A stretch of DNA of 40,111 nt. Source: DASRPD01 sp035646535 (GTDB taxonomy: Bacteria > Actinomycetota > Acidimicrobiia > IMCC26256 > JANYLB01). Shown here one piece after another: positions 1-7,422 of this stretch; within the stretch, counting starts at the first letter, position 1, and every line of letters begins with the position of its first letter. The notes under the pieces are model-generated. The model was not told the DNA's origin. It worked only from the letters and a program-made list of their open reading frames with translations, and ran no database searches. The translations under genes and the position numbers were made by a program. The stretch spans positions 1 through 40,111 of the forward strand of contig DASRPD010000009.1 of assembly GCA_035646535.1 (NCBI GenBank), in the 5' to 3' direction.

Positions 1-756
1 GGCGACACCGACGATCACCCACAGCGTGTACGAGGGCCCGATGAAGCCGATGCGGGTCACCGGCCAGATCGTGAGGAATGCGCGGCCGACGATCCAGTCC
101 TCGTGGATGGGACCGAAGGTCCTCGAGTCCAGTGAGGAGCCGCGATTGTCACCCATCACGAAGTAGGTGCCCTCGGGCACCCGTCCCGCGATGCAGCCGG
201 GTTGGCCTTCGTATTCGGTTTCGCACGCGAAGGTGTCGGTTTGCACGCCCGGCGGGAGCCACGGCTGGTCGAGCAGCTGACCGTTGATGAAGATGCCGCC
301 GTCGTGGCCCTCGATCTCATCGCCGGGCAGGCCGATCACCCGTTTCACGAGATCCTTGATCTCGGCGGTGCGGGTCCCCTCGGGGGCCTCGAACACGACG
401 ATGTCGCCCCGATGCACGTCGTGGAGGCGGTAGCTGAGCTTGCTGACTGCGATTCGGTCGCTGATCGCCAGGGTGGGCTCCATCGACCCGCTGGGGATGT
501 AGAACACCGCGAACACCAAGGTCTTGACCACGAACGCGATCAGGATTGCGGCCACGACGAAGCCGCCCCATTCGAGCGCGACCCTCCACGGGCTGGTGGG
601 CTCTTCCTCCTCGTCCCCCCAGGCCGGTGCCGCCTGGGTCCCCGGCCCGCCTTCAGCCTGCATCCGCCGCGCGCGGCGAGTCAGCACGGGGAGCGCGTCC
701 GCCGACGCGACGGGCGCGACTGTCGGATCCGGGTTGGGGTCGCGCAGCTCGGTCAT
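1..756 (-). CDS. lepB: Signal peptidase I (3' end outside window)
   Basis: Membrane-bound serine/lysine protease that removes signal peptides from exported proteins. The 252 codons visible from the ATG at 756 run off the left edge, so the C-terminus is missing. A 60-residue hydrophilic N-terminus is followed by one membrane segment at about residues 62-86. The catalytic serine is Ser91 in SGSMEPT, the general-base lysine is Lys138 in KRVIGLPGD, and the conserved GDNRGSSLDSR box lies near residue 202. These are the signature boxes of family S26. It lies 134 bases downstream of pafC on the same strand with a hairpin between them, so it is probably a separate transcription unit. No clear Shine-Dalgarno sequence is visible. 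Confidence 0.95.
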   Translation of the reverse strand, partial: MTELRDPNPDPTVAPVASADALPVLTRRARRMQAEGGPGTQAAPAWGDEEEEPTSPWRVALEWGGFVVAAILIAFVVKTLVFAVFYIPSGSMEPTLAISDRIAVSKLSYRLHDVHRGDIVVFEAPEGTRTAEIKDLVKRVIGLPGDEIEGHDGGIFINGQLLDQPWLPPGVQTDTFACETEYEGQPGCIAGRVPEGTYFVMGDNRGSSLDSRTFGPIHEDWIVGRAFLTIWPVTRIGFIGPSYTLWVIVGVA

Positions 757-890
757 TTCTCGGGTCGTCCAAATTGGTCAGGGGTGTGCACGGGGTCCGC
801 GGAATGGTCGGTGCGCCGGCCTGGCGGCGCACGAATCGTCATCCTCCCACGCCCAGGGCGCCTGGATGCGCCCGGCCGGCCGCCGAAGCG
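757..890. other. Short intergenic region between pafC and lepB
   Basis: No coding sequence is recognisable. It holds a perfect 8-bp inverted repeat at 811-832 (listed separately). The tatA/tatC genes that follow pafBC in mycobacteria are not here. Confidence 0.5.
811..832 (-). terminator. Possible terminator hairpin after pafC
   Basis: GTGCGCCG at 811-818 and CGGCGCAC at 825-832 are exact reverse complements around a 6-base loop. There is no T-run. It lies 59 bases beyond the pafC stop, a position suited to a GC-rich actinobacterial terminator, but no function is shown. Confidence 0.4.
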
Positions 891-1829
891 TCAGGAGTCG
901 GCCTCGTACCGGGCCCGCACGCGCGCGGCGGCTCGCGCCGCGAGGTCGACCGCCGCGGCCGGGGCCACCACCTGTGCCGAGGGACCGAGCTGGAGCAGCA
1001 GCCGCTCCAGCCACGCGGTGCCGCTCACCGACAGCGTCACGTCCATGCTGCCGTCGGCCCGCTCGACGACCGCTTCGGTCGGTGTGGTCTCGGTGACCCA
1101 GGAGGCCTCCGATGCCAGCCGAACTGTGACGCGGGTGTCGTCGGGGCCTGCCTGATACACGCCCCGAGCCGGGCCAGGTTCGCTCGTCGGAGTGAAACGC
1201 TCACCGCGGTCACGCACTGCTCGGATCCGGTCGATCCGGAACATCCGGTCGGCCCCGCGCTCGTGGCAATAGGCGTCGGTGTACCACTGTCCGGTCGCGA
1301 AGAACGGCGGCCCCGGGTCGATCGCTCGGGTGCTCAGGTGATCGTGACCCGCAGACCAGTACTCGATCTCGATCCGGTGACCTTCCTCGGCGGCCCGGCG
1401 GACGTGCTCGAGAAACTCCGGATCGCCGAAGTCAACTGCGAGCTCGGCTCCTTCGAGCGCATCGGCGAGCTTGGCCAGCGCGGTCGCCAGAGGACCGTCG
1501 TCGTCGGAGCCGGGCACAGCCAGCAGCGCTCGACCGGCGGCGAGGAGGGCAAGACCCTCGGCCGGGCTCAGCCGCAGCGGACGGGTGAAGTAGTCGGCGA
1601 GGCTGATCTCGACGGTGTCACCCTCGGGGTCGACGTCGATGTAGTCGCCCGGTGAGTACGGCGGAACTCCCACCATGAGGAGCAGCCACAGGTCCTGTTC
1701 CAGTTGCTCGGGTGTGATGCCGAAGCGCCGCGCGATGTCGGTCTTTGCCGATCCGGGGTGGGCGACGATCCACGGCACGAGGGCCAGGACCCGGGTGAGC
1801 TCCTCTTCGGCCTGCGGGCGGGGGCTCAT
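891..1829 (-). CDS. pafC: WYL-domain transcriptional regulator PafC
   Basis: Second half of the PafBC heterodimeric activator. In mycobacteria PafBC switches on DNA-damage genes independently of LexA. The protein has 312 residues: an N-terminal helix-turn-helix-like region (about 10-80), a linker, and a WYL-type domain with QWYTDAYC near residue 181 followed by the WCX-like C-terminus. The ATG at 1829 overlaps the pafB stop as ATGA, which implies translational coupling and equal dosage; longer reading of this frame upstream overlaps pafB and is not used. Its job is assigned from family, pairing with pafB and location in the pupylation locus. The functional link to proteasomal degradation is known to be loose even in mycobacteria. 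Confidence 0.88.
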   Translation of the reverse strand: MSPRPQAEEELTRVLALVPWIVAHPGSAKTDIARRFGITPEQLEQDLWLLLMVGVPPYSPGDYIDVDPEGDTVEISLADYFTRPLRLSPAEGLALLAAGRALLAVPGSDDDGPLATALAKLADALEGAELAVDFGDPEFLEHVRRAAEEGHRIEIEYWSAGHDHLSTRAIDPGPPFFATGQWYTDAYCHERGADRMFRIDRIRAVRDRGERFTPTSEPGPARGVYQAGPDDTRVTVRLASEASWVTETTPTEAVVERADGSMDVTLSVSGTAWLERLLLQLGPSAQVVAPAAAVDLAARAAARVRARYEADS

Positions 1830-2746
1830 GGCGCCACCGCATCGGCGATGACGGTGAGCCAAGCGACGAAGCCGGCGCGCACCTCCGGGGGATCCAGAAT
1901 CTCGGCGTGCTCGAGGTATTCGAGCACCAGGGACCGCAGGCCGTCCTCGTTGAGGACGTCGAGAGTGACGATCGCACCGCCGTCGGCCTGTGCCTCCACC
2001 CGGGCCGACGGGCCCGCTCGCGCCACGAGATCGGCGGAGTGTGTCGAGTCGACCGCGATGCGCACCGGGCGCGGCGTCCCGTGGCCGAGCTGCCACGGTG
2101 CCTCGGCCACCGCAGCCTCGGGCCGGAAGCCCTCCGGCACCGAGAACTCGCCGTCGGCTCCGAGGGTCACGTCACCGTCGATGCGGTCGGCGCGAAAGAC
2201 CCGCATCTGGTTCCGGTCCCGGTCGAAACCGACCACGTACCAGCGCCCGCGTGCGGAGGTCAGACCCCACGGCTCCACGTCGCGGATCTCGCCCCGGTAC
2301 CCGAACGTCACCGGCGCTCGGCGCCGGGTCGCTTCGAAGATAGGAGCTAACGCGGGAGCGATGGGCAGCACCGCGATCGGCTGGGCCCGGTCGCCTTCCC
2401 GTCCGCCGAGCTTCATGAGTGCACCCTCGCCCGCGCGGTTGCCGAGGGAGATGGCGGTCACGGCGAGGTGGAGGGCCGCGACCTCCTCGGTGGTGAGGCC
2501 GAGGTCGGGCAGGTAATACGCCGCGGGGTCGACTCGGTAGCGGTAGTCACGCTCGGGGTCCATCTGCTCCAGGGGAACGCCCATCGCCCGCAAGCTGGCC
2601 TTGTCCCGCTCGAAGGCCTTGCGCGCGGCTTCGCCCGTCCCGCCGTAGCCGAGGCTGGGCTCGGAGAGGAGCTCCTGGGCGGTGAGCCCCACCGAAGTGT
2701 CGAGCAGCGCGGCGAGGAGGTTCAGCAGACGTTCGCGACGATCCAT
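1826..2746 (-). CDS. pafB: WYL-domain transcriptional regulator PafB
   Basis: First half of the PafBC activator, 306 residues. The N-terminus has the winged-helix character of DeoR/WYL regulators (residues 1-75, starting MDRRERLLNLLAALLD). The WYL domain contains GRWYVVGFDRDRNQMRVFR at about 167-185, whose conserved aromatic and arginine residues sense ligand or single-stranded DNA in the family. The gene follows the DUF3866 gene by 12 bases and overlaps pafC by four. There is no Shine-Dalgarno sequence before the ATG. Instead TAGCCT lies nine bases upstream, compatible with a leaderless transcript, although its TAG is also the stop codon of the preceding gene. Confidence 0.9.
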   Translation of the reverse strand: MDRRERLLNLLAALLDTSVGLTAQELLSEPSLGYGGTGEAARKAFERDKASLRAMGVPLEQMDPERDYRYRVDPAAYYLPDLGLTTEEVAALHLAVTAISLGNRAGEGALMKLGGREGDRAQPIAVLPIAPALAPIFEATRRRAPVTFGYRGEIRDVEPWGLTSARGRWYVVGFDRDRNQMRVFRADRIDGDVTLGADGEFSVPEGFRPEAAVAEAPWQLGHGTPRPVRIAVDSTHSADLVARAGPSARVEAQADGGAIVTLDVLNEDGLRSLVLEYLEHAEILDPPEVRAGFVAWLTVIADAVAP

Positions 2747-2755
2747 TCCGCGGGC

Positions 2756-2761
2756 AGGCTA
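2756..2761 (-). promoter_or_regulatory. Candidate leaderless -10 element of pafB
   Basis: TAGCCT on the minus strand ends nine bases before the pafB ATG. It fits the actinobacterial TANNNT -10 pattern and no Shine-Dalgarno sequence is present. Caution: the TAG is the DUF3866 stop codon, so part of the match is forced. No -35 is evident. Confidence 0.35.
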
Positions 2762-3832
2762 CGCCCGGGGTGCCGGCATGGCCGCGGCGAGCGCTCCGGC
2801 GGCCGCCGCAGCGAGGAAGAGCGCCGGGTCCTCGGCGACGCTTCGGCCCATGGACGTGACGTCCAACCCGTCGGGGCCGAGCTCGTCGAGCACGTCGGGT
2901 GGCTCCACGACCACGACGTCGTGGCGGTCGAAGATGCCTCCCTCGGTGAGATCGGCACGGATCGTCGCCTCTTGGGTTCCCCCGAGGCGAGGCAGCGCGA
3001 CCGTCACCCGCGATTGGCACGCCACCCGCAGGGTGGTGAGGCTGTGGTGCGAGACACCCTGATGGCGCGGCCGAGGGTCGGCAAAGGAGAGTCGCAGGCA
3101 CGCGATCGGCCGACCACCGAGGCCCGCGGTGGCATCGAGGACCGGTCCGACCTCGATGCCGGAGAACCCGAGTCGCGTGCCCGTACCCACGATTCCCGGA
3201 CCCATCGCCACGATCGCCACGTCGGCACCCGCGACGTAGCGCGCTACCGCCAGCGCCGAATAGATCGACACCGCCTCGTAATCGCCCCCGAACGCGTGGC
3301 CGCAGGTGATCGTGGTGTCCACCAGTCCCCGGTCCGCAAGCTTGGCGACGAGGTCACTGAGCGCGAGGGGCAACGCAGCACCGTCGGTCATCACGTAGGC
3401 GATACGCGCCCCGGGCGCCACCCGGCGGAGGGCGACCGCCACAGCAGGCACCTGACTGTGGAGAGCCGCGGCGACGACGGGCAGACCATCGATCGAGTCG
3501 ACAGTGGCCAGCTCGGGGTCAAAGTGCTCCTCGGCGCTCCCGACGTCGGTTTGCAAGCTGGTGTAGCGGGCCTTGAGGATGTGGCCGGGCCCCTGCTCGC
3601 TCCAGGTCTCGCGCGACAGGTTCCAGTGGACGACATGCCATCCGCCGGTGCCGAGCCCGAGCTCGACCGCGGTGGTGTTCACCACGACTCGGTCACCGGG
3701 CGTCACCGCGCCGGTCAACTGGGTCAGGACGTAGGCCCGTTCCGGACCGTCGCCGAGATCCACCTCGATGCGCTGGAGCCCCTCACGCGCCGCGAGCTCG
3801 CGCACCACCGCGCCGGTCCGAAATGATGGCAT
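2759..3832 (-). CDS. DUF3866 family protein of unknown function
   Basis: A 357-residue soluble protein that I recognise as the actinobacterial DUF3866 family. Its landmarks are GPGHILKARYTSLQTDVGS near residue 81, the glycine-rich GPGIVGTGTRLGFSG near 208 and RHQGVSHHS near 255. No signal peptide or membrane segment is seen, and the glycine-rich boxes and histidines suggest an enzyme, but no reaction is known. It sits between the HAD phosphatase gene (3-base gap) and pafB, inside the stretch where mycobacteria have pafA directly followed by pafB. It could be a pupylation-linked enzyme or a passenger; the sequence does not decide. Confidence 0.8.
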   Translation of the reverse strand: MPSFRTGAVVRELAAREGLQRIEVDLGDGPERAYVLTQLTGAVTPGDRVVVNTTAVELGLGTGGWHVVHWNLSRETWSEQGPGHILKARYTSLQTDVGSAEEHFDPELATVDSIDGLPVVAAALHSQVPAVAVALRRVAPGARIAYVMTDGAALPLALSDLVAKLADRGLVDTTITCGHAFGGDYEAVSIYSALAVARYVAGADVAIVAMGPGIVGTGTRLGFSGIEVGPVLDATAGLGGRPIACLRLSFADPRPRHQGVSHHSLTTLRVACQSRVTVALPRLGGTQEATIRADLTEGGIFDRHDVVVVEPPDVLDELGPDGLDVTSMGRSVAEDPALFLAAAAAGALAAAMPAPRA

Positions 3833-3835
3833 CGC

Positions 3836-4573
3836 TCAGCCCGCGGCCGATTCGGCGTGAGGCCAGACCCGGAGGAGCAGGGCGGCCAGCTCGTTCATCG
3901 CGTGGAAGACAACGCTGGACGGCCCCGCGAGGCGGTGCGCGGGCGTCACCCCGCCGGCGAACGCGTAAGCGCGCATGGCCGCGGCTCTCGCGGCTCGGAC
4001 GCCGTAGGTGCTGTCTTCCACCACCGCGCACTCGCTCGGCGCCACCCCCATCCACGCGGCCGCGTGGATGAACAAGTCCGGCGCGGGCTTACCCCGCTCC
4101 ACCTCTTCCGCGCTGAAGATCCGCCCCGCGAACGTCTCGTACAGCCCGGTCACGCCAAGCGTGGCGGCCATCTTGTCGTGGCTGCCGTTCGACGCGACAC
4201 ACGTCGCCACGCCGGCGTCGACGATTGCGCGCACCGCGTCGACGACGCCCTCGACGGGCGTGAGCTCGCGTTCGAACGCCTCCCGATACAGCGGCGCAAA
4301 CGCCGCATCCCATCCGGGCGCGAGGCCCGACCCGACGTGCGCTTCGATCTCGGCGACCATGAACCCATGGGATCGACCGACGAAGCGGTCGATGATCTCG
4401 TCCTCGCTCATCGGCCGGCCGACGCGCTCCAGCACCACCGCGTCGACCTGCACCGCGAGGCGCTCGCTGTCCACGAGGACACCGTCGCAGTCGAAGATGA
4501 CCAGGCCGGGCCGCGGCCGCGCCACCAGCCTGCTCACAGGCCTGCTCACAGGCGTGCTCACAGGCGTGCTCAC
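3836..4573 (-). CDS. HAD-family phosphatase (subfamily IA)
   Basis: Haloacid dehalogenase-type phosphohydrolase of 245 residues if the first GTG is used. The nucleophile and acid are Asp28 and Asp30 in VIFDCDGVLVDSE, a cap domain follows, the motif II region is VASNGS, the lysine of motif III is in RGKPAPDLF, and motif IV is VVEDSTYG. This resembles beta-phosphoglucomutase-like and GPH-type sugar or nucleotide phosphatases; the substrate cannot be named. The start GTG overlaps the pafA stop as GTGA. The first 16 codons are a 12-bp tandem repeat offering four in-frame GTG codons, so the true start is uncertain by up to 12 residues. Confidence 0.85.
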   Translation of the reverse strand: MSTPVSTPVSRPVSRLVARPRPGLVIFDCDGVLVDSERLAVQVDAVVLERVGRPMSEDEIIDRFVGRSHGFMVAEIEAHVGSGLAPGWDAAFAPLYREAFERELTPVEGVVDAVRAIVDAGVATCVASNGSHDKMAATLGVTGLYETFAGRIFSAEEVERGKPAPDLFIHAAAWMGVAPSECAVVEDSTYGVRAARAAAMRAYAFAGGVTPAHRLAGPSSVVFHAMNELAALLLRVWPHAESAAG

Positions 4574-4575
4574 AG
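4531..4575 (-). repeat. 12-bp tandem repeat across the pafA stop / HAD start
   Basis: The unit TGCTCACAGGC(C/G) (plus strand) occurs 3.75 times. On the coding strand each copy reads GTGAGC(A/C)(C/G)GCCT-like and carries a potential GTG start codon for the HAD gene. The last copy contains the pafA stop codon. Confidence 0.9.
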
Positions 4576-5928
4576 TCCGGCGATGAGCCGCTCGACGCGC
4601 TCATCGGTTGCCTTGAACGGGTCTTTGCACAACACGGTGCGTTGCGCCTGGTCGTTCAGCTTCAGGTGCACCCAGTCCACGGTGTAGTCGCGCTTGCGTT
4701 CCTTGGCCCGTTTGATGAACGCGCCGCGCAGGCGCGCCCGGGTCGTCTGCGGCGGGGTCGTGACCGCCTCTTCGATCTGGGAGTCCGACGCGGTGCGGTC
4801 GACCTTCCCGCGCCGTTCGAGGAGGTAGTAGAGCGAGCGGCTCCGCGTGACGTCGTGGTAGGCGAGGTCGACGAGCGCAACCCGCGGATCGGAGAGTGCG
4901 AGATCGTGACGCTTCCGGAATGCTTCGATGAGGTGGTACTTGATGACCCAGTCGATCTCGGTGTTGAGCTGCAGCGGGTCCTTTTCGAGGTGGGTCATGC
5001 AGTGCTCCCACATCTCCAGCGCGGATTGCTCGAGCGGGCTCAACTCTCGCCGCGCCGCGAACCGCAGGGCCCGGTTCAGATACTCGGCCTGAATCTCCAC
5101 CGCAGACAGCTCTCGACCGTTGGCCAGGCGAACCTTGCGCCGACAGGACACGTCGTGGCTGATCTCCCGGATGGCGCGGATGGGATTCTCGAGGGTGAGG
5201 TCCCGCCACGGGCTCGCCTCTTCCTCGAGCATCCGTAGCACGATCGACGCGGCCCCGACCTTCAGCAGCGTCGTGTACTCACTCATGTTCGAGTCACCGA
5301 CGATCACGTGCAGCCGCCGGAACCGCTCGGCGTCGGCGTGGGGCTCATCGCGCGTGTTGATGATCGGGCGCGAACGGGTGGTGGCGCTCGAGACTCCCTC
5401 CCAGATGTGCTCGGCCCGCTGGGTCACGCAGTACATCGCCCCGCGGGCAGTCTGGAGCACCTTGCCTGCACCGGCGTAGACCTGGCGCGTCACCAGGAAC
5501 GGGATGAGCACATCGGTGAACTTGGCGAAGTCCCGGTCTCGCTCCACGAGGTAGTTCTCGTGACATCCGTAGGAGTTACCCGCCGAGTCGGTGTTGTTCT
5601 TGAAGAGGAAGACCTCACCGCGGATGCCTTCCTCGCGCAGGCGCTGCTCGGCGCTCTCGACGAGCCCTTCGAGGATCCGTTCGCCCGCCTTGTCGTGGAC
5701 CACGAGATCGGCGATCGAATCGCACTCGGGCGTCGCGTACTCCGGGTGGCTCCCGACGTCGAGGTACAGCCGCGCACCGTTCTCCAAGAAGACGTTGCTC
5801 GATCGACCCCACGACACGACCCGGCGGAACAGATAGCGCGCAACCTCGTCCGGGCTCAAACGCCGTTGACCACGCAGCGTGCACGTGACGCCGTACTCGT
5901 TCTCCAGCCCGAAGATCCGCCGCTGCAT
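4570..5928 (-). CDS. pafA: Pup-protein ligase PafA
   Basis: ATP-dependent ligase that joins the C-terminal glutamate of Pup to substrate lysines. It has 452 residues, the normal family length, with a glutamine-synthetase-like fold. The N-terminal metal/ATP-binding motif is GLENEYG at residues 7-13, and the catalytic aspartate is Asp57 in LYLDVGSHPEY. Further ATP-site motifs are FLFKNNTDSAGNSYGCHENY and INTRDEPHA. It lacks the roughly 40-residue loop that marks Dop, which separates the two paralogues here. It is followed by the HAD phosphatase with a GTGA overlap. There is no Shine-Dalgarno sequence; TAGAAT lies nine bases before the ATG, suggesting its own leaderless promoter rather than dependence on the proteasome genes upstream. 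Confidence 0.97.
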   Translation of the reverse strand: MQRRIFGLENEYGVTCTLRGQRRLSPDEVARYLFRRVVSWGRSSNVFLENGARLYLDVGSHPEYATPECDSIADLVVHDKAGERILEGLVESAEQRLREEGIRGEVFLFKNNTDSAGNSYGCHENYLVERDRDFAKFTDVLIPFLVTRQVYAGAGKVLQTARGAMYCVTQRAEHIWEGVSSATTRSRPIINTRDEPHADAERFRRLHVIVGDSNMSEYTTLLKVGAASIVLRMLEEEASPWRDLTLENPIRAIREISHDVSCRRKVRLANGRELSAVEIQAEYLNRALRFAARRELSPLEQSALEMWEHCMTHLEKDPLQLNTEIDWVIKYHLIEAFRKRHDLALSDPRVALVDLAYHDVTRSRSLYYLLERRGKVDRTASDSQIEEAVTTPPQTTRARLRGAFIKRAKERKRDYTVDWVHLKLNDQAQRTVLCKDPFKATDERVERLIAGL

Positions 5929-5937
5929 GTCGGCCGC

Positions 5938-5943
5938 ATTCTA
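5938..5943 (-). promoter_or_regulatory. Candidate leaderless -10 element of pafA
   Basis: TAGAAT on the minus strand, a near-consensus TANAAT -10 box, ends nine bases before the pafA ATG. No Shine-Dalgarno sequence separates them and no -35 is obvious. The spacing places the transcript start at or next to the start codon. Confidence 0.5.
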
Positions 5944-5966
5944 CGGGTGGGCGGTGCCGCTCCCGG

Positions 5967-6551
5967 TCAGTTGCCGAGCCGTTGGCACGCCGACGTCTTG
6001 GCCATGACCTTGTTCAGCCCACCCTTGTCGAGGCGCTTGACCTTTCCAAGGGCATCGTCGAACGCGCCGAACCCCTCCTGGATCACGTCCTGGGCCTCCT
6101 GCGCCGCAGCATCCGCGCCGGACACGGAATCGATCGGCATGTCGCCGGCCACGACCGAGGCGTCATCCAACGTGTCTCGGATCTCGACGAAGCCGTTGCG
6201 GAGCGTCTTGGCGATCTTCTTGGCGTTCTTCTTGCCGTTCTTGACGTCGGGGTCGCCGGCGCGCTTCAGCTTCTTGATCGTCGTGCTCGTCTGGTCGCTC
6301 ACGTCGTCGATGTAGCTCACCAGCGCGGCGCGGATCGCGACGGCGTCGTCTTCGGTGCCGATCGTGACGTCGAGCTCCTCGCTACCGGCGGTGGCGGCCT
6401 CGACCCAATCGGCGACGGTGCCCCAGAACGCCTTGGCCCACTGCTTGGCCGAGACCGTCTTGGTCGGCTGCGCGTGGGGCGCGGCGGCGACTGACGAGAA
6501 CGCCGCGCCAACCGCGACGACAAGGATGGCAACGAATGGGCGACGGGACAT
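5967..6551 (-). CDS. Secreted helical protein of unknown function in the Pup locus
   Basis: I do not recognise a family. From the ATG at 6551 the protein has 194 residues. The start is fixed by GGAGGA at 6559-6564, seven bases upstream; a TTG five codons earlier falls inside that site and is rejected. Residues 1-27 form a Sec signal peptide (two arginines, hydrophobic core, AAAPHA cleavage region). The mature part is rich in Ala, Asp and Lys and looks mostly helical, with a lysine-rich stretch at about 93-118. It has a single cysteine, Cys189, five residues from its end. It lies between prcA and pafA, both cytosolic systems, so an exported product here is unexpected. It may have its own promoter. 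Confidence 0.7.
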   Translation of the reverse strand: MSRRPFVAILVVAVGAAFSSVAAAPHAQPTKTVSAKQWAKAFWGTVADWVEAATAGSEELDVTIGTEDDAVAIRAALVSYIDDVSDQTSTTIKKLKRAGDPDVKNGKKNAKKIAKTLRNGFVEIRDTLDDASVVAGDMPIDSVSGADAAAQEAQDVIQEGFGAFDDALGKVKRLDKGGLNKVMAKTSACQRLGN

Positions 6552-6558
6552 GGCTGAG

Positions 6559-6564
6559 TCCTCC
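6559..6564 (-). promoter_or_regulatory. Ribosome binding site deciding the start of the secreted protein
   Basis: GGAGGA on the minus strand lies seven bases before the ATG at 6551 and excludes the upstream TTG at 6566 as the start. Confidence 0.75.
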
Positions 6565-6644
6565 AAAAGAGCGTCGGGAAGGGACGTGCTCGAGCGTCGA
6601 CCTCGGTGGCCGGCGGCTTGAGACCGGGTCGTTCTCTCGGCGGG

Positions 6645-7373
6645 TTACTTGCCGATCTCCTTGACGGGCTTCTTGACGGGCTTCGCCGCGCCGTCCAGCA
6701 AGCCCGTGAGCTCGTCACCCTTGAGCCGGCGGAAGGTACGCCCGGTCCGGGAACGATCCAACAACGCCACCTCCAGCGCGGCGGCGGTCAGCGGCTCACC
6801 GTCCTCGGGCGCCAGGACCTTCGCCCCGAGCCGAACCGCTACGCCCAGGTCCGACCCGACGGCGTACTCGCTCTCCAACGCTGCGGTGATCGTCTCGGCC
6901 TGGCCGCCGAGCACGGTGAAGCCCTCCTTGTCCATCATCACTCCGTCATAGAGGATGTGGAACAGCTCGTCGGGATGGTCGGGGGTTCGTCCGACCTCCG
7001 CGACCAGGATCTCGACCTCGTACGGCTTCATCTCGTGGGTGAAGACCTGGCCCAGCGTCTGCGCGTAGGCGTTGGCGAGCGACCGGGCGTTCACGTCCTC
7101 GCGTGAGTACTGGTAGCCCTTCAGATCAGCCAGCCGTATGCCGGCGATCTTCAGCATCTGGAACTCGTTGTACTTGCCGACGGCCGCGAACGCGACCCGG
7201 TCGTAGATCTCGCTCACCTTGTACAGCGTGCGGCTCGGGTTCTCGGCCACGATCACGATGCCGTCGGCGCACTCGAGCGCGACGAGGCTGCGACCGCGGG
7301 CGATGCCTTTGCGGGCGTAGTCGGCCCGGTCCTTCATCACCTGCTCGGGCGGCACGTAGAACGGCATGCTCAT
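6645..7373 (-). CDS. prcA: Proteasome alpha subunit
   Basis: Outer-ring subunit of the 20S core particle, 242 residues. The N-terminus MSMPFYVPPEQVMKDRADYARKG is the gating segment plus H0 helix typical of actinobacterial PrcA. The core has the Ntn-hydrolase beta-sandwich sequence GIVIVAENPS, while the catalytic threonine is absent as expected. The tail is lysine- and proline-rich (KPVKKPVKEIGK). It follows prcB by 49 bases on the same strand, the usual prcB-prcA order. A second ATG two codons downstream is possible as a start. A weak purine-rich AGAGGCGG precedes the chosen one. Confidence 0.96.
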   Translation of the reverse strand: MSMPFYVPPEQVMKDRADYARKGIARGRSLVALECADGIVIVAENPSRTLYKVSEIYDRVAFAAVGKYNEFQMLKIAGIRLADLKGYQYSREDVNARSLANAYAQTLGQVFTHEMKPYEVEILVAEVGRTPDHPDELFHILYDGVMMDKEGFTVLGGQAETITAALESEYAVGSDLGVAVRLGAKVLAPEDGEPLTAAALEVALLDRSRTGRTFRRLKGDELTGLLDGAAKPVKKPVKEIGK

Positions 7374-7422
7374 GGTGTCCGCCTCTCGGGCACGCCGGCG
7401 CGTCGATCACGCCTCGCTGTGC

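Noticed and set aside
202..1655. Long plus-strand frames over lepB and pafC
   Set aside because: Antisense shadows of lepB and pafC; compositionally biased translation and no recognisable domain.
1830..2096. N-terminal extension of pafC by 89 codons
   Set aside because: It lies inside pafB in another frame; the ATGA overlap start gives a normal PafC.
6552..6566. TTG start of the secreted protein five codons upstream
   Set aside because: The codons overlap the GGAGGA ribosome binding site that serves the ATG at 6551.
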